DNA from: a virus
DNA: 48,490 bases
IMG/VR virus record: IMGVR_UViG_3300047550_003313
Location: 1-48,490 of that record
Reading direction: 5' to 3' (one strand)
Part shown: positions 33,410 through 39,445 of the stretch, piece after piece
Position numbering within the stretch: position 1 is the stretch's first letter
Layout of the letters: each line of letters begins with the position of its first letter
Notes under the pieces: model-generated
Told to the model about the DNA's origin: nothing
Database searches by the model: none
Seen by the model: only the letters and a program-made list of their open reading frames with translations
Made by a program: the position numbers and the translations under genes

Positions 33410-34120
33410 ATGCAAATCGATCTCCATAATTTTTTCAAATACTTTGACGAAAAAAATCCAAAGCACGTTGCTGCAGTAGAACAATTTGAAAAAGACCTTC
33501 TTGCAAAAGCAAATGATCTGATGCAAGATGAATCAAATTGGGTTAGGATTTTTAGAACAAAGGTAGAAGCACCAGAACCAAAAGGAATACTATTGGATGT
33601 TCGGTGGTTTCCACAAACTGATAACTACGCACTTCCAGACTCCACTTGCAACTCATCTGCTTGTGCAATGTTCCTTGAGTTTATGAAACCTGGATCTCTA
33701 TCATCAGGTGCAAAAGGTGATGATGCTTATTTGAGAAAGGTTCTGGCATTAGGAAAATCTACAGACCATTCGGTTCAAACAAGAGTATTGGAGTCTTATG
33801 GCGTCAAATCTACATTCAGGTATGACTTGGGTTTTGATGATTTGGACAGAGAACTTAAATCTGGACGCCCTGTGGTTATTGGTATTTTACATCGTGGTCC
33901 AGAATCTGCTCCTACTGGTTCAGGTCATATGATTTGCATAATCGGCAAAACTGAATCTGGTGATTATTATGCTCACGACCCTTATGGAAATCTTTATGAA
34001 AATTATGTAACTCCAGTAGAAAATGGAAGAAGAGTAGTCTATAGGAAGTCTACTCTAGAAAAACGTTGGACTATTAAACATCCTAAGGACGGTTGGGGTA
34101 GAATTTATTTGCATAAATAG
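33410..34120 (+). CDS. C39-like cysteine peptidase
   Basis: 236 aa. A catalytic-type Cys (C80, or less likely C85) lies in STCNSSACAMFLEFM; the His is in SGHMICIIGK and the Asp in YYAHDPYGN. This Cys-His-Asp order and the GRPVVIGILHRG strand fit the Peptidase C39-like (papain-type) family. Near two lytic enzymes it may cleave peptidoglycan cross-links or process a phage protein; the target is unknown. Confidence 0.7.
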   Translation: MQIDLHNFFKYFDEKNPKHVAAVEQFEKDLLAKANDLMQDESNWVRIFRTKVEAPEPKGILLDVRWFPQTDNYALPDSTCNSSACAMFLEFMKPGSLSSGAKGDDAYLRKVLALGKSTDHSVQTRVLESYGVKSTFRYDLGFDDLDRELKSGRPVVIGILHRGPESAPTGSGHMICIIGKTESGDYYAHDPYGNLYENYVTPVENGRRVVYRKSTLEKRWTIKHPKDGWGRIYLHK

Positions 34121-34158
34121 GAGTGTCTGTTGAACCCGCAATTTCTACAGATAAGATT

Positions 34159-34181
34159 AGGTGCTCTTTGGAGTACCTTTT
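34159..34181 (+). terminator. Terminator-like hairpin
   Basis: AGGTGCTC, loop TTTG, GAGTACCT (34171-34178), then a short T-run. One G-U pair. Confidence 0.65.
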
Positions 34182-34195
34182 CTAATATAAACTCT

Positions 34196-34203
34196 TATAA
34201 ATA
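34196..34203 (+). promoter_or_regulatory. T4-type late promoter
   Basis: Exact TATAAATA, 31 bases before the endonuclease start at 34234. Confidence 0.75.
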
Positions 34204-34233
34204 GTAATGCGGGTTTAATAGAACGGAAAAAAA

Positions 34234-35016
34234 ATGGACCAAGATTCTTGGAATTCATATTTGTATCAGATTATTTTTGAAACTGGACATTGGTATGGTG
34301 GTGTCTCTACAAGAAAAGGTAATGATCCAGTCAATGATGGTTATTTTGGATCACCTATAACGCATAAAAATTATTGGAAAACTATTTCATATAGAAAGCA
34401 AGTCGTTGCATTATTGTTTTTAGATAACCCAACTTTAGAAATGTATGAATATGAAAAAAACTATTTGGAGAATAGAAATTGGAAAAATGATGCATTATGT
34501 TTAAATGAACATTGTGGTGGAGGATTTGGAAACGTTGCTTGTTCCAATGGTGGTAAGATTGGGGGAAAAATTCAAGTTAAATTAAAACTGGGAATACATA
34601 AATTTTCTAATGCTGAAAGATCTGAGATTGCTAAAAATAACTGGAAAAACAAAAGTTTAAATGATAAAATAGTACAAATAGATAGACTTAGAAATTCATA
34701 TGAAATTCTTACTGATGAGCAAAAAAATAAAATAAAAAATAATGCGAGGATAAGAGGAAAACAAAAATGGAATTTATTATCAGAGACTGAAAAAAAAATT
34801 AAAGTAGAATTGTTGAGACAATCATTTGAAAATAATAGACCTGAATTGTGGGAAGTAATCTCTCCAGATTCTGTTTGTTATATTGTTAAAAATCTTTCGA
34901 AATTTTGTAAAGAAAATGATTTACTTGTACCTTTAATGAATAAGGTATCAAAGGGGTTGCGAAAATCTCATAAAGGTTGGAAATGTCGTAAATTAACTAA
35001 ATATGAGTATGCATAA
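34234..35016 (+). CDS. GIY-YIG-type homing endonuclease
   Basis: 260 aa. The N-terminus has a variant GIY-YIG core (YLYQIIFETGHWYGGVSTRKG, then YFGSPITHKNYW) and EYEKNYLE as metal-binding segment. The middle is basic and repetitive. The C-terminus (WEVISPDSVCYIVKNLSKFCKENDL...KGLRKSHKGWKCRKL) is the same DNA-binding module as in the genes at 2689 and 17814. Strongly AT-rich. It sits between the C39-like peptidase and the lysozyme, with hairpin-controlled late expression likely. Confidence 0.8.
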   Translation: MDQDSWNSYLYQIIFETGHWYGGVSTRKGNDPVNDGYFGSPITHKNYWKTISYRKQVVALLFLDNPTLEMYEYEKNYLENRNWKNDALCLNEHCGGGFGNVACSNGGKIGGKIQVKLKLGIHKFSNAERSEIAKNNWKNKSLNDKIVQIDRLRNSYEILTDEQKNKIKNNARIRGKQKWNLLSETEKKIKVELLRQSFENNRPELWEVISPDSVCYIVKNLSKFCKENDLLVPLMNKVSKGLRKSHKGWKCRKLTKYEYA

Positions 35017-35027
35017 GAGGTTATAAT

Positions 35028-35663
35028 ATGAGCATTAAATTCTTAGATGCTGTAAAGTATCATCAAGATCTTCAGCACCAGATTGATGCCTGGCAATTTC
35101 TTCAGGCATCAGTTCATAAAGAAATTCTTGATGAGTTTGCGAGAAGGTATCGTAATGAAAAAGTAGAACCAACTCTAGAGGGACTTCCAATTCCTGGGGT
35201 AGAGTTAATTAAAGAGTTTGAAGGTTGCCATCTAAAAGCATATTATGATCCTTTGACTGGTGGACTTCCCATTACGATTGGTTGGGGTAGCACTCGCAGG
35301 AAAGATGGCACTCGTTTTATGATTGGAAATAAAATCACACAAGACGAAGCAGATGACCTTCTTTATTATCAACTGAGAAAAGAGTTTCTCCCACCACTTC
35401 AAAACATTCCTTATTGGAATGAGATGAATGAAAACCAGCAAGGTGCTCTCCTATCTTTTGCTTATAATCTTGGAGCACGATTTTATGGGTCTGATGGTTT
35501 CAATACCATAACTAGAGTATTGAAAAATAAAGAATGGGACAAAGTTCCTGATGCTCTTTATCTCTATCATAATCCAGGCACATCAGTAGCAGCAGGATTG
35601 CAGAGAAGAAGAATTGCTGAAGGTAAACTCTGGATGGAAGGACTTAAAAAACTGAATAAATAA
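35028..35663 (+). CDS. Endolysin, GH24 lysozyme
   Basis: 211 aa. An N-terminal extension of about 55 residues precedes the T4-type lysozyme fold: GVELIKEFEGCHLKAYYDP (catalytic Glu in EFEG), ITIGWGST (Asp/Thr region) and NENQQGALLSFAYNLG. It cuts the glycan strand of peptidoglycan for lysis. No signal peptide is visible, so it needs a holin to reach the wall. A purine-rich ribosome site (AAGAGG) precedes the start. Confidence 0.9.
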   Translation: MSIKFLDAVKYHQDLQHQIDAWQFLQASVHKEILDEFARRYRNEKVEPTLEGLPIPGVELIKEFEGCHLKAYYDPLTGGLPITIGWGSTRRKDGTRFMIGNKITQDEADDLLYYQLRKEFLPPLQNIPYWNEMNENQQGALLSFAYNLGARFYGSDGFNTITRVLKNKEWDKVPDALYLYHNPGTSVAAGLQRRRIAEGKLWMEGLKKLNK

Positions 35664-35713
35664 AAGTGCCTGTAGGTCGCATTAAAAGATGTTATAAAAG
35701 TTGAAAAACTTGA

Positions 35714-36046
35714 TTAATTTGTATCTTCTATTCTAGTTTTGAGTGCAATTATAGTCGTCATTAGTGTGATGAGTGTTTCAAATCCTCTTCTTTCAGATTC
35801 TTTGCAATCTGTTGGGGGAGGATTTTTTAGTCCTCCTAAAAGATTTGCATGATTTGTTGTACCTGGAATCATAAAATTGCAAGCAACAAAATTTAATCCA
35901 ACAAAACTAATTATAGAAACACATATAACAAAGATCAGTTTATTCAGTAATGAACCATGCTTTTTTCCTACCTCTTTTGGCAGGTCTTCTGATGAACTTG
36001 GTGATTTCTGGAAACTGTCTTTTTGGTTGAGGTCTTCTTCCTTCAT
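35714..36046 (-). CDS. Single-span membrane protein, lysis-region
   Basis: 110 aa. A polar N-terminus, a hydrophobic helix at about 36-58 (KLIFVICVSIISFVGLNFVACNF), a short outer segment and a C-terminal hydrophobic stretch (TLITLMTTIIALKTR). The ribosome site AAGGAG lies six bases before ATG. It converges with the lysozyme gene and overlaps a smaller frame at its start. A spanin- or holin-like function is possible by context only. Confidence 0.55.
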   Translation of the reverse strand: MKEEDLNQKDSFQKSPSSSEDLPKEVGKKHGSLLNKLIFVICVSIISFVGLNFVACNFMIPGTTNHANLLGGLKNPPPTDCKESERRGFETLITLMTTIIALKTRIEDTN

Positions 36047-36110
36047 TGAAAACTCCTTCGTTGGTAATGAGTCTTATAACCAGTAATCCAAGAAGAAGTA
36101 ATTTTTTCAT
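35940..36110 (-). CDS. Small overlapping reading frame, 56 aa, hydrophobic N-terminus
   Basis: Starts one base after the stop of the SNase gene (TAAaATG), with MKKLLLLGLLVIRLI followed by a very basic tail (RRPAKRGRKKAWF). Most of it overlaps the start of the 110-aa membrane protein in another frame, an arrangement reminiscent of nested spanin genes. However, it has no lipobox cysteine, so the spanin idea is weak. May be non-functional. Confidence 0.35.
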   Translation of the reverse strand: MKKLLLLGLLVIRLITNEGVFNEGRRPQPKRQFPEITKFIRRPAKRGRKKAWFITE

Positions 36111-36111
36111 T

Positions 36112-36450
36112 TTACATGTAAGGTTTTGCTATACCTTTGTTCAACATTTTTTCATTTACTGTGACTGCTTCTCCTAGGAGATGAAGACTTCCAAGCATTC
36201 TGCCATATTTATCTTCTTTGGTTGTTTCTATAATCCATTGACCTTCTTTAGAAAGTTCTTTTTCCAACCAAAGTCTTGCTTCTATTCCTTTCTTTTTTTC
36301 TTCTAAGTTTGATGTTCTTGTTTCCGGCGCATTAATATCTTTTAGACGAATTCTATGAGATACTGTAATATTAAATCCCAAATCAATGTCTAAATCAACA
36401 GTATCTCCATCAATTATCCTGGTGATTTTTTTGATCCTGTACTGATACAT
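36112..36450 (-). CDS. Staphylococcal-nuclease-like (thermonuclease family) protein
   Basis: 112 aa. IDGDTVDLDIDLG (calcium/catalytic Asp), RIRLKDINAPE (catalytic Arg and Glu) and EDKYGRMLG (second Arg) are the SNase signature, in a compact single OB-fold domain without a signal peptide. It could degrade host DNA or RNA inside the cell. It overlaps the small membrane gene upstream. Confidence 0.85.
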   Translation of the reverse strand: MYQYRIKKITRIIDGDTVDLDIDLGFNITVSHRIRLKDINAPETRTSNLEEKKKGIEARLWLEKELSKEGQWIIETTKEDKYGRMLGSLHLLGEAVTVNEKMLNKGIAKPYM

Positions 36451-36553
36451 TTAACTCATCATTTGCCATCTTAAGTATGTAGTAAATTATCCACAGAGTT
36501 CCTGCTAATCCAATACCTAACATAATGATGACACTCCAAACCACACCATTCAT
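36410..36553 (-). CDS. Small membrane protein, 47 aa
   Basis: MNGVVWSVIIMLGIGLAGTLWIIYYILKM forms one transmembrane helix, followed by a polar tail. The start is chosen for the ribosome site AGGGGAG; longer in-frame versions lack one. Overlaps the SNase gene by 41 bases. Function unknown. Confidence 0.55.
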   Translation of the reverse strand: MNGVVWSVIIMLGIGLAGTLWIIYYILKMANDELNVSVQDQKNHQDN

Positions 36554-36555
36554 TT

Positions 36556-36747
36556 TTATCTCCCCTCTTGTTGATGTATCCAGGCTTTTAATTCTGTAAG
36601 ATATACTCTTAATGCTTCTGCTTTTTCTAAATGCCAAATATTACCACTCTTGAAGTATTCTTGAGTGTGATTATCGATTGCTTTGAGGATATTATGTATC
36701 GGTGCGTTCCACGGTTCTCTTTTGGGAGTGTTCCACTCTCGTGGCAT
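36556..36747 (-). CDS. Small protein, 63 aa
   Basis: MPREWNTPKREPWNAPIHNILKAIDNH...EKAEALRVYLTELKAWIHQQEGR: one long amphipathic helix after a tryptophan/proline-rich start. First gene of the minus-strand unit, 21 bases after a late promoter. Family not recognised. Confidence 0.55.
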   Translation of the reverse strand: MPREWNTPKREPWNAPIHNILKAIDNHTQEYFKSGNIWHLEKAEALRVYLTELKAWIHQQEGR

Positions 36748-36768
36748 TTGTAGTAGTTACATACTTAT

Positions 36769-36776
36769 TATTTATC
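36769..36776 (-). promoter_or_regulatory. Late promoter variant, minus strand
   Basis: GATAAATA on the minus strand, ahead of the five minus-strand genes. Confidence 0.65.
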
Positions 36777-36801
36777 TGTGCCACTTCAAAAATTGGACTA
36801 C

Positions 36802-36830
36802 TTGACAAATCCTAAATATTAACTTATTAT
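36802..36830 (+). promoter_or_regulatory. Sigma-70 promoter
   Basis: TTGACA (36802-36807), 17 bp, TATTAT (36825-36830). Expected start near 36837, immediately before the hairpin at 36839. Confidence 0.7.
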
Positions 36831-36838
36831 GTAAAAAT

Positions 36839-36864
36839 CCCTGTTATGAGCAGGGTCTTTTTTT
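36839..36864 (+). terminator. Short hairpin with T-run directly after a promoter
   Basis: CCCTG (36839-36843), loop TTATGAG, CAGGG (36851-36855), TC and seven T. It would terminate read-through, or attenuate the promoter just upstream by giving an RNA of about 25 nt. Confidence 0.6.
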
Positions 36865-36958
36865 ATGAGATATTGACTGTGATTAGAGCCGTGGAAGGTG
36901 CCCTTTGAGAAAAGGGTATACCCCCCTTCTATACGGATGTAGAGTTCAATTAAATTTA

Positions 36959-37627
36959 GTGCAAAATTTCTTTACTGTAGCCCTGCCCCTTCTGGCAACG
37001 GTTACAACCAGTACGGCATCACTGCCATTCGTCAACTACAAGATGCAAGGTCCGCCTCCTCCAGTTCCTGGACAAGCACCTTTCTCAGTTATTAAAGAGT
37101 TTGACCTTGTAGATGAAAAGAAGACAGCAATCCGCGAGGTTGCTCCCGCAAAGCCAAAAGAGAAAAGGCTAATTTGTAAAGGGTGTAATGAATACGAAAA
37201 TAAGACCCTGAGTTTTCTTCAGGATCGTGGTATTAAAGACAAGTATGCCCTTGCCACCGTCATGGGTAATATTCGACAAGAATCTACATTTGTTCCGAAT
37301 ATTTGTGAAGGTGGTGCTAGAACCTCTTATAGGGGTTGTAGAAGTGGTGGATTTGGAATTATTCAGTGGACTTCATCAAATCGTTATCATGGATTAGGTG
37401 ATTTTGCTGCTCGTTATGGTGGAAACCCTTCTACAATTGACACACAACTTCGGTATATGATTCATGAGACTCAATGGAAAGATATCGAGCATAAACTCAA
37501 GCAACCTGGAAACTCGATTCATCACTATATGAGACTCGCACATAATTGGTTGGGGTGGGGACATCATGGTGCCCGCACTTCGTATGCCTATGATTATGCC
37601 AACCGACTGATTTTGACTGAAGTTTGA
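36959..37627 (+). CDS. Phage tail-lysozyme-like hydrolase with signal sequence
   Basis: 222 aa from the GTG at 36959, which gives a signal-like N-terminus (MQNFFTVALPLLATVTTSTASLPF). After a proline-rich linker, residues about 80-215 carry KTLSFLQDRGIKDKYALATVMGNIRQESTFVP (catalytic-type Glu), GGFGIIQWTSSNRY and HNWLGWGHHG, the pattern of phage tail lysozymes. A longer TTG start (36905) would bury the signal, so the GTG is preferred. Exported muramidase-like activity is likely; second lytic enzyme of the region. Confidence 0.72.
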   Translation: MQNFFTVALPLLATVTTSTASLPFVNYKMQGPPPPVPGQAPFSVIKEFDLVDEKKTAIREVAPAKPKEKRLICKGCNEYENKTLSFLQDRGIKDKYALATVMGNIRQESTFVPNICEGGARTSYRGCRSGGFGIIQWTSSNRYHGLGDFAARYGGNPSTIDTQLRYMIHETQWKDIEHKLKQPGNSIHHYMRLAHNWLGWGHHGARTSYAYDYANRLILTEV

Positions 37628-37656
37628 TATATAAGGGGAGTGCTGCTTACTCCCCT
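37628..37656 (+). promoter_or_regulatory. -10-like box and hairpin before the 137-aa gene
   Basis: TATATA (37628-37633) directly after the TGA stop, then AGGGGAGT (37634-37641) pairing with ACTCCCCT (37649-37656), six bases before ATG. No -35 at 17 bp. Confidence 0.35.
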
Positions 37657-37661
37657 TTCTT

Positions 37662-38075
37662 ATGTTTAATTTTAACTTTGGAAAGAAACCAAATAAAAAG
37701 AAACTTATTATAGTAGGAATTATATTATCAACTCTTATCGCAGCACTCTCACAATGTAGTAAGATAACAGAAAATGGACTTTGGGACTTATTGGATGAGA
37801 TTCAAAGAGAATTTTTCCCACAAACTATCATTAATGAAGTTATACTTAAAGATCCTGACAAAATAAATCGCAGGGTAGAAAGAGATGTAACTAGAGCAAT
37901 AGACCAAGTTACTCCAGAATATGACAGAATTATTCAAGAAGCAGACAAGAAGTATCAACCTAGATACATAGAAGAAAAGAATGATGAGAGTCTGTGTTAT
38001 ACTGATGAATGTAAGGCACTCGCACCACCAATGAGACTTTGTGCTCCATGGCTTGACGACTGCCCTAAGGACTGA
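37662..38075 (+). CDS. Membrane-anchored protein, spanin-like candidate
   Basis: 137 aa. A short basic N-terminus (FGKKPNKKK), one hydrophobic helix at about 15-32 (LIIVGIILSTLIAALSQC), then a charged, mostly helical periplasmic part and a cysteine-rich end (CYTDEC..., CAPWLDDC). The topology fits an inner-membrane spanin or anchored tail-side factor next to the lysin gene. The cysteine after the helix does not fit a good lipobox. The tail codons encode the next promoter. Confidence 0.5.
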   Translation: MFNFNFGKKPNKKKLIIVGIILSTLIAALSQCSKITENGLWDLLDEIQREFFPQTIINEVILKDPDKINRRVERDVTRAIDQVTPEYDRIIQEADKKYQPRYIEEKNDESLCYTDECKALAPPMRLCAPWLDDCPKD

Positions 38076-38081
38076 TATAAT
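38053..38081 (+). promoter_or_regulatory. Sigma-70 promoter in a gene tail, for the tRNA cluster
   Basis: TTGACG (38053-38058), 17 bp, TATAAT (38076-38081). The stop TGA at 38073-38075 makes TGATATAAT. Expected start near 38088. Confidence 0.8.
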
Positions 38082-38125
38082 ACTCTCATAGGCAAAGGGG
38101 GTCCAAACCTCTTGTAAGTCCTGCC

Positions 38126-38161
38126 CCTCCCATGCCTCTCATAGAAGCACAAACAGGGAGG
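38126..38161 (+). other. Leader hairpin before tRNA-Arg
   Basis: CCTCCC (38126-38131) pairs with GGGAGG (38156-38161) in the 80-nt leader; a further G-run/C-run pair lies upstream. Probably a processing structure. Confidence 0.4.
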
Positions 38162-38168
38162 TCTCTTG

Positions 38169-38238
38169 GGCTCATAGTTAAATGGATATAACCATTGCCT
38201 TCTAAGCAATTGTTCTAGGTTCGATTCCTAGTGAGCCT
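38169..38238 (+). tRNA. tRNA-Arg (TCT)
   Basis: Acceptor GGCTCAT/GTGAGCC, anticodon loop CTTCTAA, T-loop TTCGATT, T in the discriminator position. Slightly short at 70 nt. Confidence 0.88.
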
Positions 38239-38262
38239 GTTGACTTTTTAACAAAAAAGTCT

Positions 38263-38270
38263 TATAAATA
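38263..38270 (+). promoter_or_regulatory. T4-type late promoter inside the tRNA region
   Basis: Exact TATAAATA, 22 bases before the 33-aa frame at 38292. Confidence 0.65.
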
Positions 38271-38291
38271 AAAACACTTAGGTCGAAAACA

Positions 38292-38393
38292 ATGTCTTTC
38301 CAAATGTCCACCAAGCAGATTAGTAATCTCGATTGCCGCTATTGGCATATTGAGGGTACTCCCCTGTTTGTGGATATGGAAAGACATATGTAA
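38292..38393 (+). CDS. Putative 33-aa peptide
   Basis: Begins MSFQMSTKQISNLDCRYWHI and ends FVDMERHM. Polar, with aromatic residues; no domain and no clear ribosome site. Support comes from the late promoter just upstream and the terminator at 38422 just downstream, which make a self-contained late unit within the tRNA cluster. Confidence 0.4.
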   Translation: MSFQMSTKQISNLDCRYWHIEGTPLFVDMERHM

Positions 38394-38421
38394 GATGTAA
38401 TCCATAAAAGCAAATAAGAAG

Positions 38422-38454
38422 GGGAGGGAAACAAAAAGTTTCTCTCCCTTTTTT
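38422..38454 (+). terminator. Intrinsic terminator
   Basis: GGGAGGGAAA (38422-38431), loop CAAAAAG, TTTCTCTCCC (38439-38448), six T; ten pairs with one G-U. Confidence 0.9.
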
Positions 38455-38463
38455 GTTGCTTGT

Positions 38464-38637
38464 GACACTTCCTCAAGTGTCCACCCACTACCACCCAGAG
38501 ATTGAAGCGGTGGTATATTACATAAGTCGGTGGGGGAACGAGACCCCAAACTGCCAAGACCACTTTCGGAACTGGCACAAACCACTTTCCCCTCACTGGG
38601 TTCTGTGGTATTCTTAAAGGGTGGTTGAGAGACCACC
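38464..38637 (+). ncRNA. Hairpin-rich region, candidate structured RNA
   Basis: No gene. Consecutive hairpins: GACACTT/AAGTGTC (38464/38475), TACCACC/GGTGGTA (38489/38509), TGGGG/CCCCA (38531/38544), TGCCA/TGGCA (38552/38573), ACCAC/GTGGT (38581/38605) and GGTGGT/ACCACC (38620/38632). CCACC at 38481 could alternatively pair with GGTGG at 38529. The density of perfect stems is much higher than in other spacers. Class unknown. Confidence 0.55.
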
Positions 38638-38672
38638 AGCACCTTGACAACTGAATAATTACCACATTATAT

Positions 38673-38746
38673 GGGTCACTAACTCAATTGGTTAGAGTAG
38701 CACGCTTTTAACGTGAAAGTTCTGAGTTCGAGTCTCAGGTGACCCA
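38673..38746 (+). tRNA. tRNA-Lys (TTT)
   Basis: Acceptor GGGTCAC/GTGACCC, anticodon loop CTTTTAA, T-loop TTCGAGT, discriminator A. Confidence 0.93.
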
Positions 38747-38788
38747 TTGCTACTTGCGCTGGAAAGATAAACCAGAATGCCGTAGCAA
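38747..38788 (+). other. Spacer hairpin A
   Basis: TTGCTAC (38747-38753) pairs with GTAGCAA (38782-38788); inner CTGG/CCAG (38759/38772). Starts exactly after tRNA-Lys and shares its closing helix with spacer B at 39003. Confidence 0.6.
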
Positions 38789-38792
38789 GACA

Positions 38793-38842
38793 GAGGCTAT
38801 GTCCCTGTTATATCCTTATGAGGTATATCACACATAGTCCAT
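38793..38842 (+). ncRNA. Covarying RNA element, copy 1
   Basis: 50 nt. Outer helix G95 G96 + CTATGT (to 38802) with ACATAG (38832-38837) + TCC; inner hairpin TATA, bulged T, CCT, loop TATG, AGG, TATA (38809-38827). It differs from copy 2 at four positions only, all in the outer helix and all compensatory. Lies directly before tRNA-Tyr. Confidence 0.72.
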
Positions 38843-38844
38843 AT

Positions 38845-38926
38845 GGGAGGATGTCCGAGTGGTTAATGGAAACGGTCTGTAAAACCGTCGGCTCTGCCTT
38901 CGCAGGTTCGAATCCTGCTCCTCCCA
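38845..38926 (+). tRNA. tRNA-Tyr (GTA)
   Basis: Acceptor GGGAGGA/TCCTCCC, anticodon loop CTGTAAA, long variable arm typical of bacterial Tyr, discriminator A. Confidence 0.93.
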
Positions 38927-38930
38927 CCTT

Positions 38931-39002
38931 GACTCTATAGTGAAGCGGTCATCACGCTACCCTGTCACGGTAGTATCACGGGTTCAAATCCCGTTAGAGT
39001 CG
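38931..39002 (+). tRNA. tRNA-Asp (GTC)
   Basis: Acceptor GACTCTA/TAGAGTC, anticodon loop CTGTCAC, T-loop TTCAAAT, discriminator G. Confidence 0.93.
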
Positions 39003-39046
39003 TTGCTACGCTGCCTGTGGAGTGCCCCTCCTTGGCGGTTGTAGCA
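39003..39046 (+). other. Spacer hairpin B
   Basis: TGCTAC (39004-39009) pairs with GTAGCA (39041-39046), continued by GCTGCC/GGCGGT and a GGAG/CTCC tip. Begins exactly after tRNA-Asp. Confidence 0.6.
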
Positions 39047-39050
39047 TCAA

Positions 39051-39122
39051 GTTCCTATCGACTAGCGGTTAGGTCACCACCCTTTCAAGGTGGCAGCACG
39101 GGTTCGAATCCCGTTAGGAATA
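39051..39122 (+). tRNA. tRNA-Glu (TTC)
   Basis: Acceptor GTTCCTA/TAGGAAT, anticodon loop CTTTCAA, T-loop TTCGAAT, discriminator A. Confidence 0.92.
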
Positions 39123-39126
39123 CCAA

Positions 39127-39199
39127 CGGGGAGTAGCTCAGATGGTAGAGCACGGGATTGAAGATCCTGGTGTCGGTGGTTCAATTCCACCCTCTTCGA
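39127..39199 (+). tRNA. tRNA-Phe (GAA)
   Basis: Acceptor CGGGGAG/CTCTTCG with two G-U pairs, anticodon loop TTGAAGA, T-loop TTCAATT, discriminator A. Confidence 0.9.
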
Positions 39200-39203
39200 C
39201 TTT

Positions 39204-39276
39204 GGAAACATAGCTTAGTTGGTAAAGCATTCGACTGATAATCGAAAGACCACTGGTTCGAGTCCAGTTGTTTCCA
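39204..39276 (+). tRNA. tRNA-Ile (GAT)
   Basis: Acceptor GGAAACA/TGTTTCC, anticodon loop CTGATAA, T-loop TTCGAGT, discriminator A. Confidence 0.93.
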
Positions 39277-39278
39277 TT

Positions 39279-39368
39279 GGAAGTGTGGCAGAGAGGTCTA
39301 ATGCAGTGGATTGCTAATCCGCCGATGTTCTTTAAGGGCATCCGTTGGTTCGAATCCAACCACTTCCG
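39279..39368 (+). tRNA. tRNA-Ser (GCT)
   Basis: Acceptor GGAAGTG/CACTTCC, anticodon loop TTGCTAA, long variable arm as expected for Ser, discriminator G. Confidence 0.92.
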
Positions 39369-39370
39369 TT

Positions 39371-39444
39371 GGCAGTATAGCTCAGTCTGGCAGAGCACGG
39401 GTCTCATATGCCTATGGTCGATAGTTCAAATCTATCTACTGCCT
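39371..39444 (+). tRNA. tRNA-Met (CAT)
   Basis: Acceptor GGCAGTA/TACTGCC, anticodon loop CTCATAT, weak anticodon stem with a C-A mismatch, T in the discriminator position. Elongator Met is most likely; a lysidine-type Ile (CAT) cannot be excluded. Confidence 0.85.
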
Positions 39445-39445
39445 T

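Larger units (their letters stand above)
34133..34215 (+). repeat. 8-bp inverted repeat around a late promoter, upstream of a homing endonuclease
   Basis: AACCCGCA (34133-34140) is complementary to TGCGGGTT (34208-34215). A terminator-like hairpin and TATAAATA lie between the arms, as at 2601-2681. Confidence 0.6.

Noticed and set aside
38644-38672. TTGACA-17-TTATAT promoter just before tRNA-Lys
   Set aside because: The -10 ends at the base before the tRNA, so transcription would start inside tRNA-Lys and could not produce it.
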